DNA of 64,000 nucleotides from Mogibacterium neglectum (GTDB lineage: Bacteria > Bacillota > Clostridia > Peptostreptococcales > Anaerovoracaceae). Below are positions 37,951 to 47,733 of the stretch, piece after piece. The notes below the pieces were generated by a model, which saw nothing but the letters and a program-made list of their open reading frames with translations, ran no database searches and had not been told where the DNA came from. The position numbers and the translations under genes are program-made. Location of the stretch: positions 1,116,001 through 1,180,000 of the forward strand of contig NZ_CP128647.1 in assembly GCF_030644205.1 (NCBI RefSeq), given 5' to 3'. The first letter of the stretch is position 1. Each line of letters begins with the position of its first letter.

Positions 37951-38059
37951 GATATCTTCCTCCTGATTACAACTATAATTTAAATGTTTTGTTTTCAATT
38001 TCTATTATGTTTTTAATGTTTCTATATGCTTCTTAAATTTTAATTATGCGATTATCTAC

Positions 38060-39229
38060 CTAACCTTGACTCGATAGTAAGATTCCTAATCTTCCGGAGA
38101 ATATGAAGAATCCAAACATAACGAGGTGTAGTGTGATAAACCACGATACTCCCATAAACCACTTGTCTTTTTTATGAGCCTTATAGAATTTTGATTTCTT
38201 CTGGTATATCTCGCATACAGATAACAACACTCCGTGATATAGACCGTATGCGATGTAGTTAAGCTCAAGTCCATGCCATACCCCCATGACGAACATGTTA
38301 ATCATAAAAGCGACTGAGGCGATTACAAGCTTGTTCTTAATCTTACGTGTTCTTACTAGTGCCATTGTGATTCTAGAGAAGAGGAAGTCTCTAAACCAGA
38401 ATGATAGCGTCATATGCCAACGATTCCAAAACTCCTTGATATCCTTACTCACAAACGGTGCATTGAAGTTCTCCGGTGTCCTTACTCCAAATATGTAGCT
38501 AGCACCTATAGCCATATTGCTATAACCAGCAAAATCAAAGAACAGATAAACTCCGTAGATATAGAAGTAAATTGCTATTGAATACCATGTCCCTCCGGTT
38601 CCGAAGTAATTCATGACCGTGTAGAAGCATGCTGCAATTACCATCTTATAAACCATACCCTTGAGTATCTTGTATATACCTTCTCCTAAAAGCTCTAGAT
38701 ACTCATCTCTAGGAATGATTTTATCCACATCTTCGTCAAATCTTCTGCTTCTATCAATAGGTCCAGAAGTGATAGCGGGGAAAAACAGAAGTAGATATAT
38801 GAAGTTTGAAGTCTTAAATTCCTTTATAACCCCATCGTATATTTCGATTACCATCTGTGTAGACTTGAATGTCATGTATGATAATCCTAAGAATGCAAAG
38901 ATGTGGTACTTATTGCCAGTCAAACCTAGGATTTTATAAATTGTGAGCGGAGCTAAACTCGCTAACAAAAATATCCTATACTGCCATGTTACTCTACCAT
39001 TCTTGGTTCTTAGTTCAAGATATATGCGTACAACAGCATACTCTATGACCGTGTATAGACCGAGATTGAAAAGAGCATTTAAATTGCTACCCATCGACAG
39101 CCATATGAACACAAATGTTACGAACATTCCGTACCACTTGATTGACTTCTCTCTGCAACCCAGATATATTGCAGGAATCGACAGACTCGCTAACCATATA
39201 AAGAAGCTATTGTCTGTAAAAAGCTGCAT
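38060..39229 (-). CDS. dltB: D-alanyl transfer protein DltB (MBOAT family)
   Basis: 389 residues, about 11 membrane segments. MBOAT features: FPAITSGPIDRSRRF, EFWNRWHMTLSFWFRDFLF and the catalytic His in MGVWHGLELNYIAYGLYHG. Start ATG directly abuts the dltA stop. Transfers D-alanine from DltC across the membrane toward DltX/DltD and teichoic acid. Confidence 0.95.
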   Translation of the reverse strand: MQLFTDNSFFIWLASLSIPAIYLGCREKSIKWYGMFVTFVFIWLSMGSNLNALFNLGLYTVIEYAVVRIYLELRTKNGRVTWQYRIFLLASLAPLTIYKILGLTGNKYHIFAFLGLSYMTFKSTQMVIEIYDGVIKEFKTSNFIYLLLFFPAITSGPIDRSRRFDEDVDKIIPRDEYLELLGEGIYKILKGMVYKMVIAACFYTVMNYFGTGGTWYSIAIYFYIYGVYLFFDFAGYSNMAIGASYIFGVRTPENFNAPFVSKDIKEFWNRWHMTLSFWFRDFLFSRITMALVRTRKIKNKLVIASVAFMINMFVMGVWHGLELNYIAYGLYHGVLLSVCEIYQKKSKFYKAHKKDKWFMGVSWFITLHLVMFGFFIFSGRLGILLSSQG

Positions 39230-40747
39230 CTATACAAACTCCTCCAATTTCTTTCTATCTGCCTTGCCATTGTTAGTAAGTGGCATCTTGTCGATAAACT
39301 TTACACGCTTTGGGACCATGTAGCTAGGCAAGAAGGCTTTTAGCGTTTCACGCACGTATTTTCTGCCACTATAGTCATCAGCAATGATATTCCCTTCTCT
39401 TACAACAAAGGCAGTAAGACTCTCAACCTTTCCTTCGTGTCTCTTTGGAATAACTGCAGCAGCTGCTACTCCATCTATATTTGTAAGATTAGACTCAATA
39501 TCTCCAAGCTCTATTCTGTAACCATGTAGCTTAACCTGATGGTCAATTCTGCCATCGCAGAACAGCATACCCGATTCATCGTAGTGACCTGTGTCGCCTG
39601 TTCTGTAAGCCCTAACAAGCTCATTAGGATTTTCACTTAGGGATCCGGCTTCAGTCATGAAGAATACTTTGTCGGTTCTCTCTTTATCCTTATAGTATCC
39701 CGAGCTTACTGAGTCTCCGACGATTATCATTTCGCTGTTGTCTGGATCAATTCTGATCTCAGTACCCGGTTTAGGAAGCCCGATAGGGAGTGCACCTTCT
39801 CTATCAATAATCTCATCTGTGATATCAATTTCTGTCACACATACAGTCGATTCTGTTGGACCATATGTATTGATGACCTTTGCATGAGGGAATCTCGCCC
39901 TAAGCTGTCTCGCCGTATCCTTTGTAAGAACCTCTCCGCAGAAAAGGAACGCCTTGATACTTCCAAATTTCTCTTCACTAAAATCGGCTTCTCCTAAGCA
40001 CATATCCGAAAACGAAGGAGTAGACACCCAGTATTCGATATCAGACGATGCGATATACTTTAGCATTTCCGGCATATCCTGCTGCAAGCCTTTATCCAGC
40101 GCAATGATTATCGATCCAGTTGCGAGACCAGTGTACAAATCCATCACAGATAGATCAAAAGAAAAAGGAGCTTGATTTAAAAATCTTGTAGCCTCTGGAA
40201 TACCGCCAGAAAGTGTCACTGACCATTTTAAGTAGTTATTAAGCGCATCAGCTGGTATTTTAACGCCCTTAGGCTTTCCTGTGCTTCCCGAGGTAAATAT
40301 GATGTAGTAAGTCTCATCACCTGATACAGACTCTCTATCGTCATAAGAGGTGCAACTTTCAAGAATAGTATCGAGTTTTTCTCTGCCAACAACCTCATAC
40401 TTATCGTCTATATTGAGCATTTCCTCATGTTGCACCACTATTACGATTTCATTATCTATAGCTGATGCAATATCACTTACCCTCTCTGGAGGATTTCCTA
40501 TATCCACTGGACAATACGCATGGCCTGATCTCACGCATGCGAGAAAAGCAACGAGCATATCCGGATGCTTATGTCCATAAACCATGATAGGTTCACGATT
40601 TCCTTTTAGTCTATTCGATATGTAACTAGCAAGCGCTGATGACCTTTTCCAAAGTTCGCCATAGGTTATCTTACCATCTCTAGAGCTAAACACCAAGCGA
40701 TCCGGTGCTTCTATAGCAGTACTCTTAATCTTTGCTATGATATCCAT
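39230..40747 (-). CDS. dltA: D-alanine--D-alanyl carrier protein ligase DltA
   Basis: 505 residues from MDIIAKIKSTAIE at the ATG at 40747, after GGAGGTACGAT; an ORF extension to 40927 is noncoding. Adenylating enzyme with TSGSTGKPKG, TYGPTESTVCVTEI, YRTGD and the C-terminal catalytic Lys in LTNNGKADRKKL. Activates D-alanine with ATP and loads it on DltC. First gene of the operon dltA-B-C-D-X; a possible -10 TATAAT is at 40782-40787. Confidence 0.96.
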   Translation of the reverse strand: MDIIAKIKSTAIEAPDRLVFSSRDGKITYGELWKRSSALASYISNRLKGNREPIMVYGHKHPDMLVAFLACVRSGHAYCPVDIGNPPERVSDIASAIDNEIVIVVQHEEMLNIDDKYEVVGREKLDTILESCTSYDDRESVSGDETYYIIFTSGSTGKPKGVKIPADALNNYLKWSVTLSGGIPEATRFLNQAPFSFDLSVMDLYTGLATGSIIIALDKGLQQDMPEMLKYIASSDIEYWVSTPSFSDMCLGEADFSEEKFGSIKAFLFCGEVLTKDTARQLRARFPHAKVINTYGPTESTVCVTEIDITDEIIDREGALPIGLPKPGTEIRIDPDNSEMIIVGDSVSSGYYKDKERTDKVFFMTEAGSLSENPNELVRAYRTGDTGHYDESGMLFCDGRIDHQVKLHGYRIELGDIESNLTNIDGVAAAAVIPKRHEGKVESLTAFVVREGNIIADDYSGRKYVRETLKAFLPSYMVPKRVKFIDKMPLTNNGKADRKKLEEFV

Positions 40748-40886
40748 ATCGTACCTCCATAAATCCTTCGTTATAATAAATATTATATAAACCGCCTTAA
40801 ATGACTGGGAAGAAATTATTAAATAAAAATTAAGATTGAATTTTCTTGGTTTTTGTAAAAATACAATACTTGTTACCATAAAAAAT

Positions 40887-40906
40887 GAGATGCTATATGA
40901 CATCCC
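40887..40906 (-). terminator. Terminator after the trigger-factor-like gene
   Basis: GGGATG/CATCTC stem (one wobble; plus-strand arms GAGATG 40887-40892 and CATCCC 40901-40906) with TCATTTTTT following on the minus strand. It separates this gene from the dlt operon. Confidence 0.6.
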
Positions 40907-40949
40907 ACTTAAGTCAATACTGTTCAAACTGGCTTTTGCTAATGCAATT

Positions 40950-41561
40950 TTATTTCTTAACTATTTTAGCATATAGCAGTTTCGATTCGAGGTCTATTTC
41001 TTTAACATGTTCACTAAGCGACTCCCCGGTTAACTTCTTGTATTCTGTCTCCGAATTAACACCCTTCTCCTTGAGAATCCCCTTTTCAGCCTTATCTATC
41101 TCTGTCTTACTCACTGATACTCGTTTTTTCTCTGCTATAGCATGAAGTACCAGCTTAGCTTTAACATTCTCTTTTGCCATCTCATCTATCTGTTTATCAA
41201 ACTGTGAATGTGACAAATCAGCTTCCTTAAGATATTCAGCCACTGTCATATCATATTCCTTGATGCGCTTCTTATACTGGCTCTTGATGTTATCAATTTC
41301 TCTTGATAACTGTACCTTTGGGTATTTAATCACTCTTGTATTCTTAACAAGCACTTGCCACTCTTGCTCAGTTAGCGTCCTTTCCTTTGGCATCCTGAAT
41401 TCAACATACTTTTCAGATTTAATTAGATCGTATCCTGTATATCTTGTGACAGTGAACATGAATAATGCGACATCTATGATGATAAAGATAAGTAATCCGA
41501 TAAGGAGCTTCTGTTTACGAGTATGTCTCTTATGCGGGCTATTACCTTTAGATGACGACAT
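40950..41561 (-). CDS. Membrane-anchored trigger-factor-C/SurA-like protein
   Basis: About 203 residues; the ATG at 41561 fits GGAGG better than the GTG at 41567. A basic N-terminus, one membrane segment (about 20-40) and an extracellular helical domain follow. Residues about 105-205 (VAEYLKEADLSHSQF, VKAKLVLHAIAEKKRVSVS) resemble the C-terminal chaperone domain of trigger factor, which shares the SurA fold. No peptidyl-prolyl isomerase domain is present. It overlaps the end of the GH25 lysozyme gene by 14 bases, so it may help fold or hold this secreted enzyme. Confidence 0.7.
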   Translation of the reverse strand: MSSSKGNSPHKRHTRKQKLLIGLLIFIIIDVALFMFTVTRYTGYDLIKSEKYVEFRMPKERTLTEQEWQVLVKNTRVIKYPKVQLSREIDNIKSQYKKRIKEYDMTVAEYLKEADLSHSQFDKQIDEMAKENVKAKLVLHAIAEKKRVSVSKTEIDKAEKGILKEKGVNSETEYKKLTGESLSEHVKEIDLESKLLYAKIVKK

Positions 41562-42987
41562 CGCCACTTACCTCCTCATTAATCTTTTTAAACTTATCGC
41601 CATTTAATAGAGACTGTCCACTGAGCTTGTAATCAGCCTCTACAGAGCCATCAATAATCTCGTATTTCTGCGAATTATCTGGTAAAGCTAAACCATAAAT
41701 ATCTTTTCCCAAGACAGAGGATACTCTTATCTGTTTAGGTGTCCCATCTATAACATACTCGGTCTTACCATCAGTCATCACCGAATTCCATTCGTCAGAA
41801 TCGGTATTTCTGTACTCAATCCTATAGTTGTCTACCCTGCCGCTTGCAGCTGTAAACTTCACACTTGTCTTTCCACCCTTTACACTCGTTACAACCTTAG
41901 ACGGTTCAAGTTCAGTGGAATTAAGAATATCCTCATCACCGATCTTGAAAGGTATAACCTCTTTATAACCTATATAATCACCCTTTCCCTTGACTAACGC
42001 ATATGCTGTGCCAGTATTTATATTATTAATATAAGAAACGGTATAATCCTTATTTAGTGCCAGTGATTTTCCATTATCAGTAAGATTAATATTGATTGTA
42101 ACAGGACCGCCTGTATACTTAAGCATGTCATTTGATGCTTCTGCATTAAGACCCGGACTACCTGCTTTCACGGCTTTCTTATCTACATACATAACGTCGT
42201 AGTCCACCTTACCTTTGATGCCATCTACTCTTCCCGTGCTTGTAAATTGCCACATCGTGTAATCAGATGATGCCGAAAGATTGCTCGAATAATGAGCAAT
42301 CCAAACCTCGTTGGAATTGTTGACAAGATTTGTAGTATCCACTCCCGTGGTGCTTCCCGCTAGGGATGTTGAAAGATATATTGATGCAGGGTATCCCTGT
42401 GAACGACAATATGACAAAAAGGCATCAGCAACTGCGGTCATTCGTTTCTTTGCATACTCACTTCCGTTTGCACGCCAAGAAGTGTAGGCATTATCGAATC
42501 TGCCGTCGGAGAATTCCAGGTCCATAACTAGCGGTAGCTCTAAGTCATATTTCTTAGCAAGCGCAACTAACTTCTTAGCTTCAGCAATAGCTTCATCTTC
42601 GTTTGTAGCCTGCGAATACCAATATACTCCCCGTGCGATTCCTGCTGCCTTAGCTCCCTCCATGTTTACATCGAACTTTGAATCTGTTTTGAAATCAAAA
42701 TTAGATGATGTAGTCGCACCAGCCCTGATAAATGCATAATTTACACCATCGCTCTTTACTGCTTTCCAGTCGATATTGCCCTGCCATTCAGATACATCTA
42801 TTCCGAGAAATTCATAATAACCCTCTCTATCCGGAGGTGTGCTCGGTAGCGATGTGCCTGCAAATGCCGAACTAGAAGCAAAAAACACCAATAGAAATAA
42901 AGCCACTATCAAAGCAGTAATACGGCTAATGACAGTTAACAAAGAATCTTTATGCGATATAATATATCCTTTGGTGTTTGAATTCAT
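41548..42987 (-). CDS. Secreted GH25 lysozyme (muramidase)
   Basis: 479 residues with a signal peptide (hydrophobic about 20-42, AFAG end). GH25 domain about 50-270: GIDVSEWQGNIDW with the first catalytic Asp, FIRAGATTS, and the Asp-x-Glu pair in VMDLEFSDG. Residues about 290-350 form a repeat-like beta module (NKDYTVSYINNINTGTAYALVKGKGDY) found in clostridial surface proteins, and about 365-440 look like a fibronectin-III-like domain. It cuts the MurNAc-GlcNAc bond of cell wall; it may remodel own wall or act on competitors. Confidence 0.92.
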   Translation of the reverse strand: MNSNTKGYIISHKDSLLTVISRITALIVALFLLVFFASSSAFAGTSLPSTPPDREGYYEFLGIDVSEWQGNIDWKAVKSDGVNYAFIRAGATTSSNFDFKTDSKFDVNMEGAKAAGIARGVYWYSQATNEDEAIAEAKKLVALAKKYDLELPLVMDLEFSDGRFDNAYTSWRANGSEYAKKRMTAVADAFLSYCRSQGYPASIYLSTSLAGSTTGVDTTNLVNNSNEVWIAHYSSNLSASSDYTMWQFTSTGRVDGIKGKVDYDVMYVDKKAVKAGSPGLNAEASNDMLKYTGGPVTININLTDNGKSLALNKDYTVSYINNINTGTAYALVKGKGDYIGYKEVIPFKIGDEDILNSTELEPSKVVTSVKGGKTSVKFTAASGRVDNYRIEYRNTDSDEWNSVMTDGKTEYVIDGTPKQIRVSSVLGKDIYGLALPDNSQKYEIIDGSVEADYKLSGQSLLNGDKFKKINEEVSGDVVI

Positions 42988-43075
42988 TAAATTCTCTCTT
43001 TATATTTCTCTTTGATTAATTACTTAAAATAATAACCTAAATATGATGGAAATGATGGAAATTCAGAAAAATAAA

Positions 43076-43096
43076 TGCGGGTGATGAACACCCACA
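43076..43096 (-). terminator. Terminator of the CoA-type Nudix gene
   Basis: GGGTG (43079-43083) and CACCC (43089-43093) with further imperfect pairing outside; on the minus strand GCATTTATTTTT follows. Confidence 0.6.
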
Positions 43097-43248
43097 TCGA
43101 CTGTCTATTTATTATAGCATAATATTTATCTGTGCTGTGTGAAAAATCTATGCAAATACTGTTATGTTTATTTTAGAATAGGAAATTTGATGAGGTAGCC
43201 TACTAGTATAATGTTCAAACAAATACTCAATATTAATATGACTCATCG

Positions 43249-43872
43249 CTACTTCTTGAAATATCCACCTCGCCTTAGTTTCTCTATAAAGTCGTTTATA
43301 ATCCCTGCTGTAAGTCCCCATATATTTCTACCATCGTATTTGTAGAAATATATGCTTCTATAACTAGAATCCCAGGCGTAGGTTTTCCCTCCTTCGATTC
43401 TGTCATAGGGAAAGCCTTCGACTGGCACGCTCCTCATCGCTACGTTATAGCGTTCTGGTTGTGTCTCTAAAAAGAATGTCAGTGGTACCGTGAATACCTC
43501 GGCCACTTCATCGGAAGAAAATGTGTAGTCATAATCCTTGAGCAGACCCACCACCGGCTGCAGGGTGTCGCCTGAATACACATTCACGACATCTAGCTCA
43601 TCAAGAACTTCGATGCTGGATGGGGCGATAAGGAGCTCCTCGCTCGCCTCCCTAATAGCAGCATCAGTAGCAGGCTCGTCCTTCATGGTGCTGCCTCCAG
43701 GAAAACATATCTCACCTGGCTGCCTCCTCAGATTCCTGGCACGCACCTCAAACAATACCGATAGACCATGCGGAGTCTCCATTATAGGAATTAGAACACC
43801 GAAGCTTTTAGATGTAGACTCCGCCCCAGGATCATTCAGTAACGCTGTTTTTAATCTCTTAATCTCATTCAT
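43249..43872 (-). CDS. Nudix hydrolase, CoA pyrophosphatase-like (NudL)
   Basis: About 207 residues. The UPF0035 signature LRRQPGEICFPGG runs into the Nudix box with the REASEELLI core (REUxEE), the pattern of CoA pyrophosphatases (YeaB/NudL). Predicted to cleave CoA or related dinucleotides with magnesium. Start uncertain: ATG at 43872 or a TTG at 43878, both with a weak ribosome site. Single gene ending in a terminator. Confidence 0.88.
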   Translation of the reverse strand: MNEIKRLKTALLNDPGAESTSKSFGVLIPIMETPHGLSVLFEVRARNLRRQPGEICFPGGSTMKDEPATDAAIREASEELLIAPSSIEVLDELDVVNVYSGDTLQPVVGLLKDYDYTFSSDEVAEVFTVPLTFFLETQPERYNVAMRSVPVEGFPYDRIEGGKTYAWDSSYRSIYFYKYDGRNIWGLTAGIINDFIEKLRRGGYFKK

Positions 43873-43996
43873 ACCCAATCTCTATTTCATCTTGCTTTTT
43901 ATTTAACCAGTAAAGTATTTCAGACTGCAATCATGATGAATAGTATTTAGTCAATTATATATTCATCTGCTCAGGATCACAACTCCGTCTGCTTTT

Positions 43997-44033
43997 CAGC
44001 ACTACCTATAAAATAAGCGAAGCAGTAGTGCTG
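43997..44033. repeat. Hairpin after the HprK-like gene
   Basis: CAGCACTAC (43997-44005) and GTAGTGCTG (44025-44033), perfect 9-bp arms with a 19-base loop, just downstream of the 44069-45763 gene on the minus strand. No clear T run, so a weak or factor-aided terminator. Confidence 0.45.
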
Positions 44034-44068
44034 CTCCGCCTCACATATTTTTGCAATTTACACAGCGA

Positions 44069-45763
44069 TTAGTTCTCTTCGATAAACTTTAGAAGCTCCT
44101 CTGCGCCCTTCACGATACTATCTCTGTCCTCCGGATCTCTACCGAGGTGAGTGTAAACTTCTCCGATAAATACGCCGTTGTCCTTTAGGCACTGATATAC
44201 CTTATCGATGATAGGGTCACAGATTTCCTGCTGCTGCATTGGACCGAATGGGTTAGCAAAATAAGTTGTAGATAGTCCAACCTCCTGTGTTGTGCCCTTA
44301 GCCATTCTCTTACCCTCAACGAATACAGTCTTTGCATCATCAAGGTTATTGAACTGATGTAGTCCGAGGTCTTCATCGTAGTTATTTGCATACGCGAAGA
44401 GGTCAACGTGATGATTATCTGTAACTACTGAGTAAGGAGCTGCTGGCGTAATAACTCTCGCATTTGATAAATCCGGGTTAAAGAATATAGATCTATTCAT
44501 ATCACGATAAGGTGTACCTGGATCGAGATCATCAAGTCTCACAAACGCTCCTATTTCAGTACCCTTTGCGTATACCGTACCATCTTCAACATGGAATGTT
44601 CCCATGTCGTCAAACACGATTTCTATATTCTTAATCTTCTCATTACCAAGCGACTTTAGAGCTTCAATAGTTTCAGACTTTCCAGCTCCTGAGTCTCCCA
44701 TGAGGCAGATACCCTTGCTCTTTCCATTCTTGAGAGTAATATTTACAAATGCACCGTGAATTGGTAACCACCCCTTCTGCATCATCGCAACGTTATGGAG
44801 TGTGAGAACGGTCTTCTTCATGTATCCGAAGTAAGAAATCTTCTCGTTATATGTAACAGAGCCTACCCAGATATTCTCCTCTTCATCGTGGTAGAAGGTG
44901 CATGCATTCTTGCCATCATCGTTACCGAAAATCAGCACACAGTCAGGTTTCTTTGAAGCCTCCTTCTTGGATGCAAGCTCAAACAGGTTAGCTAACGAAA
45001 CTCCATTTGACATAAAATCTCTGTGGAAGTAAACGAAAACTGTCAGATCTCCAACCTTGGCAGGGAAACAGAAAAATTCATCACTATTACCCTTAAATGT
45101 ATCCAGTGGATTCTCATATACCTGCTGGAATGCCCATTCACGCTTATTCGATTTAGGATGTAGAATCATTGGCGTACGAAGCATAATAGAGTCGATAAAC
45201 TTAACCTTTCTCAGCAACTCATAGCGAGAGCTAAGCTTAAATGATTCGTTCTTATATAATGATAGTGCTGCGTTAGTTCCTGCAGGCTGCTGACGGTATA
45301 TCTTATTTGCACGGCCCATCAGAGTTTCTTCGATGCGTCTATATGTAGCCATAATAAGCTGATTATGAGAAGAATCAGCATGTACAAATGTTGTTGAGCT
45401 CGATTCTCTTCTTCTATCTGTTGTAACTGAGTACCTCTCGTGAGCCTTCCAGAAGTCATACATGCCTTCTACGAACGAAAGTGCTAACGTTCTATCTTCA
45501 ATATAAGGTGATTCAATCTCCTCTGCAGAAAAAACTAATGTCTGACGTGCAAATGTAGATAGCGCCTCGATAGCCGTCTGTAGCGACTTACCCTGTGTTG
45601 CCCAATTATAAAGCTTTGAATCAGTCTCCTCGAGATGAGCTATATAACTCTGCATAAACACCTTGAATTCCTTAGACTTAATAACCTCTAGACTAGTCTC
45701 AGGGTATACTAAATCAAAGTTCAAAATGACTTCATTATCGTTTAGATAAATTCTATCTTTCAT
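44069..45763 (-). CDS. Large HPr-kinase/PEPCK-like P-loop protein, function unknown
   Basis: 564 residues, cytosolic. The C-terminal half has a Walker A loop GDSGAGKSE (356-364), of the form found in HPr kinase, with a possible Walker B VFDD (383-386) and later the conserved-looking stretches FVRLDDLDPGTPYRD and VVTDNHHVDLFAYANNYD. This resembles the HprK/PEP-carboxykinase fold. The N-terminal half (1-330) matches nothing I recognise. Databases may label relatives phosphoenolpyruvate carboxykinase, but it is neither the length nor motif pattern of ATP- or GTP-type PEPCK. It stands alone between Nudix and Hsp33 genes. Confidence 0.65.
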   Translation of the reverse strand: MKDRIYLNDNEVILNFDLVYPETSLEVIKSKEFKVFMQSYIAHLEETDSKLYNWATQGKSLQTAIEALSTFARQTLVFSAEEIESPYIEDRTLALSFVEGMYDFWKAHERYSVTTDRRRESSSTTFVHADSSHNQLIMATYRRIEETLMGRANKIYRQQPAGTNAALSLYKNESFKLSSRYELLRKVKFIDSIMLRTPMILHPKSNKREWAFQQVYENPLDTFKGNSDEFFCFPAKVGDLTVFVYFHRDFMSNGVSLANLFELASKKEASKKPDCVLIFGNDDGKNACTFYHDEEENIWVGSVTYNEKISYFGYMKKTVLTLHNVAMMQKGWLPIHGAFVNITLKNGKSKGICLMGDSGAGKSETIEALKSLGNEKIKNIEIVFDDMGTFHVEDGTVYAKGTEIGAFVRLDDLDPGTPYRDMNRSIFFNPDLSNARVITPAAPYSVVTDNHHVDLFAYANNYDEDLGLHQFNNLDDAKTVFVEGKRMAKGTTQEVGLSTTYFANPFGPMQQQEICDPIIDKVYQCLKDNGVFIGEVYTHLGRDPEDRDSIVKGAEELLKFIEEN

Positions 45764-45882
45764 TACTACACCTTTTTCTAAAAAATTTTTATCATTACAA
45801 TGGTTTAACTACATCTAACTGTAGCATTTTTTGTATATTCTTTCAATACATATGTATTATTTTTATTGATTTCTAACAAATT

Positions 45883-46773
45883 TTAATCGATTTTTCTCGA
45901 CGAAAGTATGTCATTTATGTCAGCTATACTAAATTTGTATGCGGTATTGCAGAAATAGCATTTAACCTCGATATCTTCACCATCATTCACGATATCCTGT
46001 AGATCCTTATCGCTAATTGCGTCTAGCGCTCTCTTTACCTTCTCCTTGGAGCAGTCACAGTAGAACTCCACGTCGTGTCTCTCCGTAAACTCAATATCTA
46101 CGCCTTCAAATATATGTAAAAGCATGTCTTCAGGTGCCATCCCCTGCTCCATCATAGTTGTTACAGGTTCCAGATTAGCTAACTTCTTCTCCAGGAGTTC
46201 AATCACATCCTCAGGAGCATCTGGTAAGAGCTGCACAATGAAGCCTCCAGCATGCTTTACGCTGCTATCTGTATCTACCATGATCCCTAGACCAACTGCT
46301 GATGGTAGCTGTTCCGACACAGTAAAATAGTATGCGAGATCTTCAGCAATCTCTCCAGTTTGAATCTCTACCTGACCGCTATACGGCTCCTTTAATCCGA
46401 AATCGTAGCTAACTGTTAGAAGACCTCTTCCTACTGCAGCACCGACATCGAGTTTCCTGACATACTTGCGCGGGATATCAACATTTGGATTTCCTGGAAA
46501 TCCTTTGACATGACCATGACTATCCGCTGTGACGGTTATGTATCCTGCAGGACCATCGCCCTTAAGAGAAATCGTCACTATATCCTTATCACCTTTCATC
46601 ATGCTGCCCATTATAGCCCCTGCTGATAGCAGTCTGCCTAGGGCTGCCGTCACTACGGGCAGTGTTTTATGACGCTCTCTTGCTTCAGCCACGAGATGAG
46701 TAGAGCTGATAGCGAAAGCTCTAACGCTATCATTTGCAAGGCTCGCCCTTACTATATAGTCCTTATTATCCAT
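45883..46773 (-). CDS. hslO: Redox-regulated chaperone Hsp33
   Basis: 296 residues. N-terminal part with RASLANDSVRAFAISST, middle with SVKHAGGFIVQLLP, and the C-terminal zinc switch: Cys-x-Cys (YCDCSKEKV) and Cys-x2-Cys (VKCYFCNTAY). The four cysteines bind zinc when reduced and form disulfides under oxidative stress, switching on holdase activity. Confidence 0.96.
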   Translation of the reverse strand: MDNKDYIVRASLANDSVRAFAISSTHLVAEARERHKTLPVVTAALGRLLSAGAIMGSMMKGDKDIVTISLKGDGPAGYITVTADSHGHVKGFPGNPNVDIPRKYVRKLDVGAAVGRGLLTVSYDFGLKEPYSGQVEIQTGEIAEDLAYYFTVSEQLPSAVGLGIMVDTDSSVKHAGGFIVQLLPDAPEDVIELLEKKLANLEPVTTMMEQGMAPEDMLLHIFEGVDIEFTERHDVEFYCDCSKEKVKRALDAISDKDLQDIVNDGEDIEVKCYFCNTAYKFSIADINDILSSRKID

Positions 46774-46839
46774 CTTTTCTCCAATTGTCTAATCATTAAA
46801 CTTAGAATCATCAGTCATTAATTCGGTTGCACTGAGTTC

Positions 46840-47622
46840 CTAAAGTATCCTCTTCTTTTTAAACACGTATATAAGACCCAGTACCACACTTAAACTGAGT
46901 ACAGATACGTATATGTATCCAAAACGCCACCCGAATTCTGGTAGCTTCAGATTCATACCGTACCATCCTGTAATGAGTGTTAGCGGTGCAAAAATACTGG
47001 TCACGACCGTAAAGAACTTCATCAAGTTATTCTGTTCTATATCTATCTGCGCTTGGTACATCTCACTGACGTGATTAAGATATTCTTGAACCCTGAGAAT
47101 AAAACTATAGAGCTTATCAAATCTCTTATCTAAGTATGAAAACATTTTATCCAGCTCTGCTAGGTCATCTGTAAGAAGCTCCATTCTTTCATAATATTGC
47201 TTCTTGAACATGATTTCCTTTCGTCTAACCACAATTTGTTTGAGCCCTGCTTTATCAGGTCTAGCGCCTCCAAATAGTTCTTCCTCCATGTCTACAATAC
47301 TCGACTCAAGATTCTCAAGCTCATATATGTCATTCGATGAATACTCTAACATCAATTCGAGCAGTTCATCGCGCGGATCTTTGCTATTAACCTTTGATAC
47401 ACAGTCTATAAGCTTTGCATCTTCCGTTATAAGAACGCATTCATTCTGAGATGTGATTATAAGTGCTGAATTATCATCTTCAGTGCGAAATCCTAAAATA
47501 AGCTCATCAGCAATGCCTCGGAACGCATACTCCCTAAGTGCTCTAATTTTCTCGTTAGATTTTTCATCTAGCGATTCTAAAAAGTCTCGTTTTTCTTCAT
47601 GTGAACTTATTAATCTAATCAT
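46840..47622 (-). CDS. CorA-family divalent metal transporter, short
   Basis: 260 residues, shorter than the usual 300-350. Soluble N-terminal domain with a long helix, then two C-terminal membrane segments with the selectivity motif GMN in GWYGMNL. Expected to work as a pentamer moving magnesium or another divalent ion. The N-terminal beta domain is reduced. Divergent from the MurE-like gene. Confidence 0.88.
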   Translation of the reverse strand: MIRLISSHEEKRDFLESLDEKSNEKIRALREYAFRGIADELILGFRTEDDNSALIITSQNECVLITEDAKLIDCVSKVNSKDPRDELLELMLEYSSNDIYELENLESSIVDMEEELFGGARPDKAGLKQIVVRRKEIMFKKQYYERMELLTDDLAELDKMFSYLDKRFDKLYSFILRVQEYLNHVSEMYQAQIDIEQNNLMKFFTVVTSIFAPLTLITGWYGMNLKLPEFGWRFGYIYVSVLSLSVVLGLIYVFKKKRIL

Positions 47623-47733
47623 CTTTACTCCTCTTTATACCGCTGTATTATACCATATGTATTGGAAATTTAACTAATTAAGGATATAATTGTAAATTGT
47701 AAATCTCATATTCTTATGGATTCCGGAGGAATT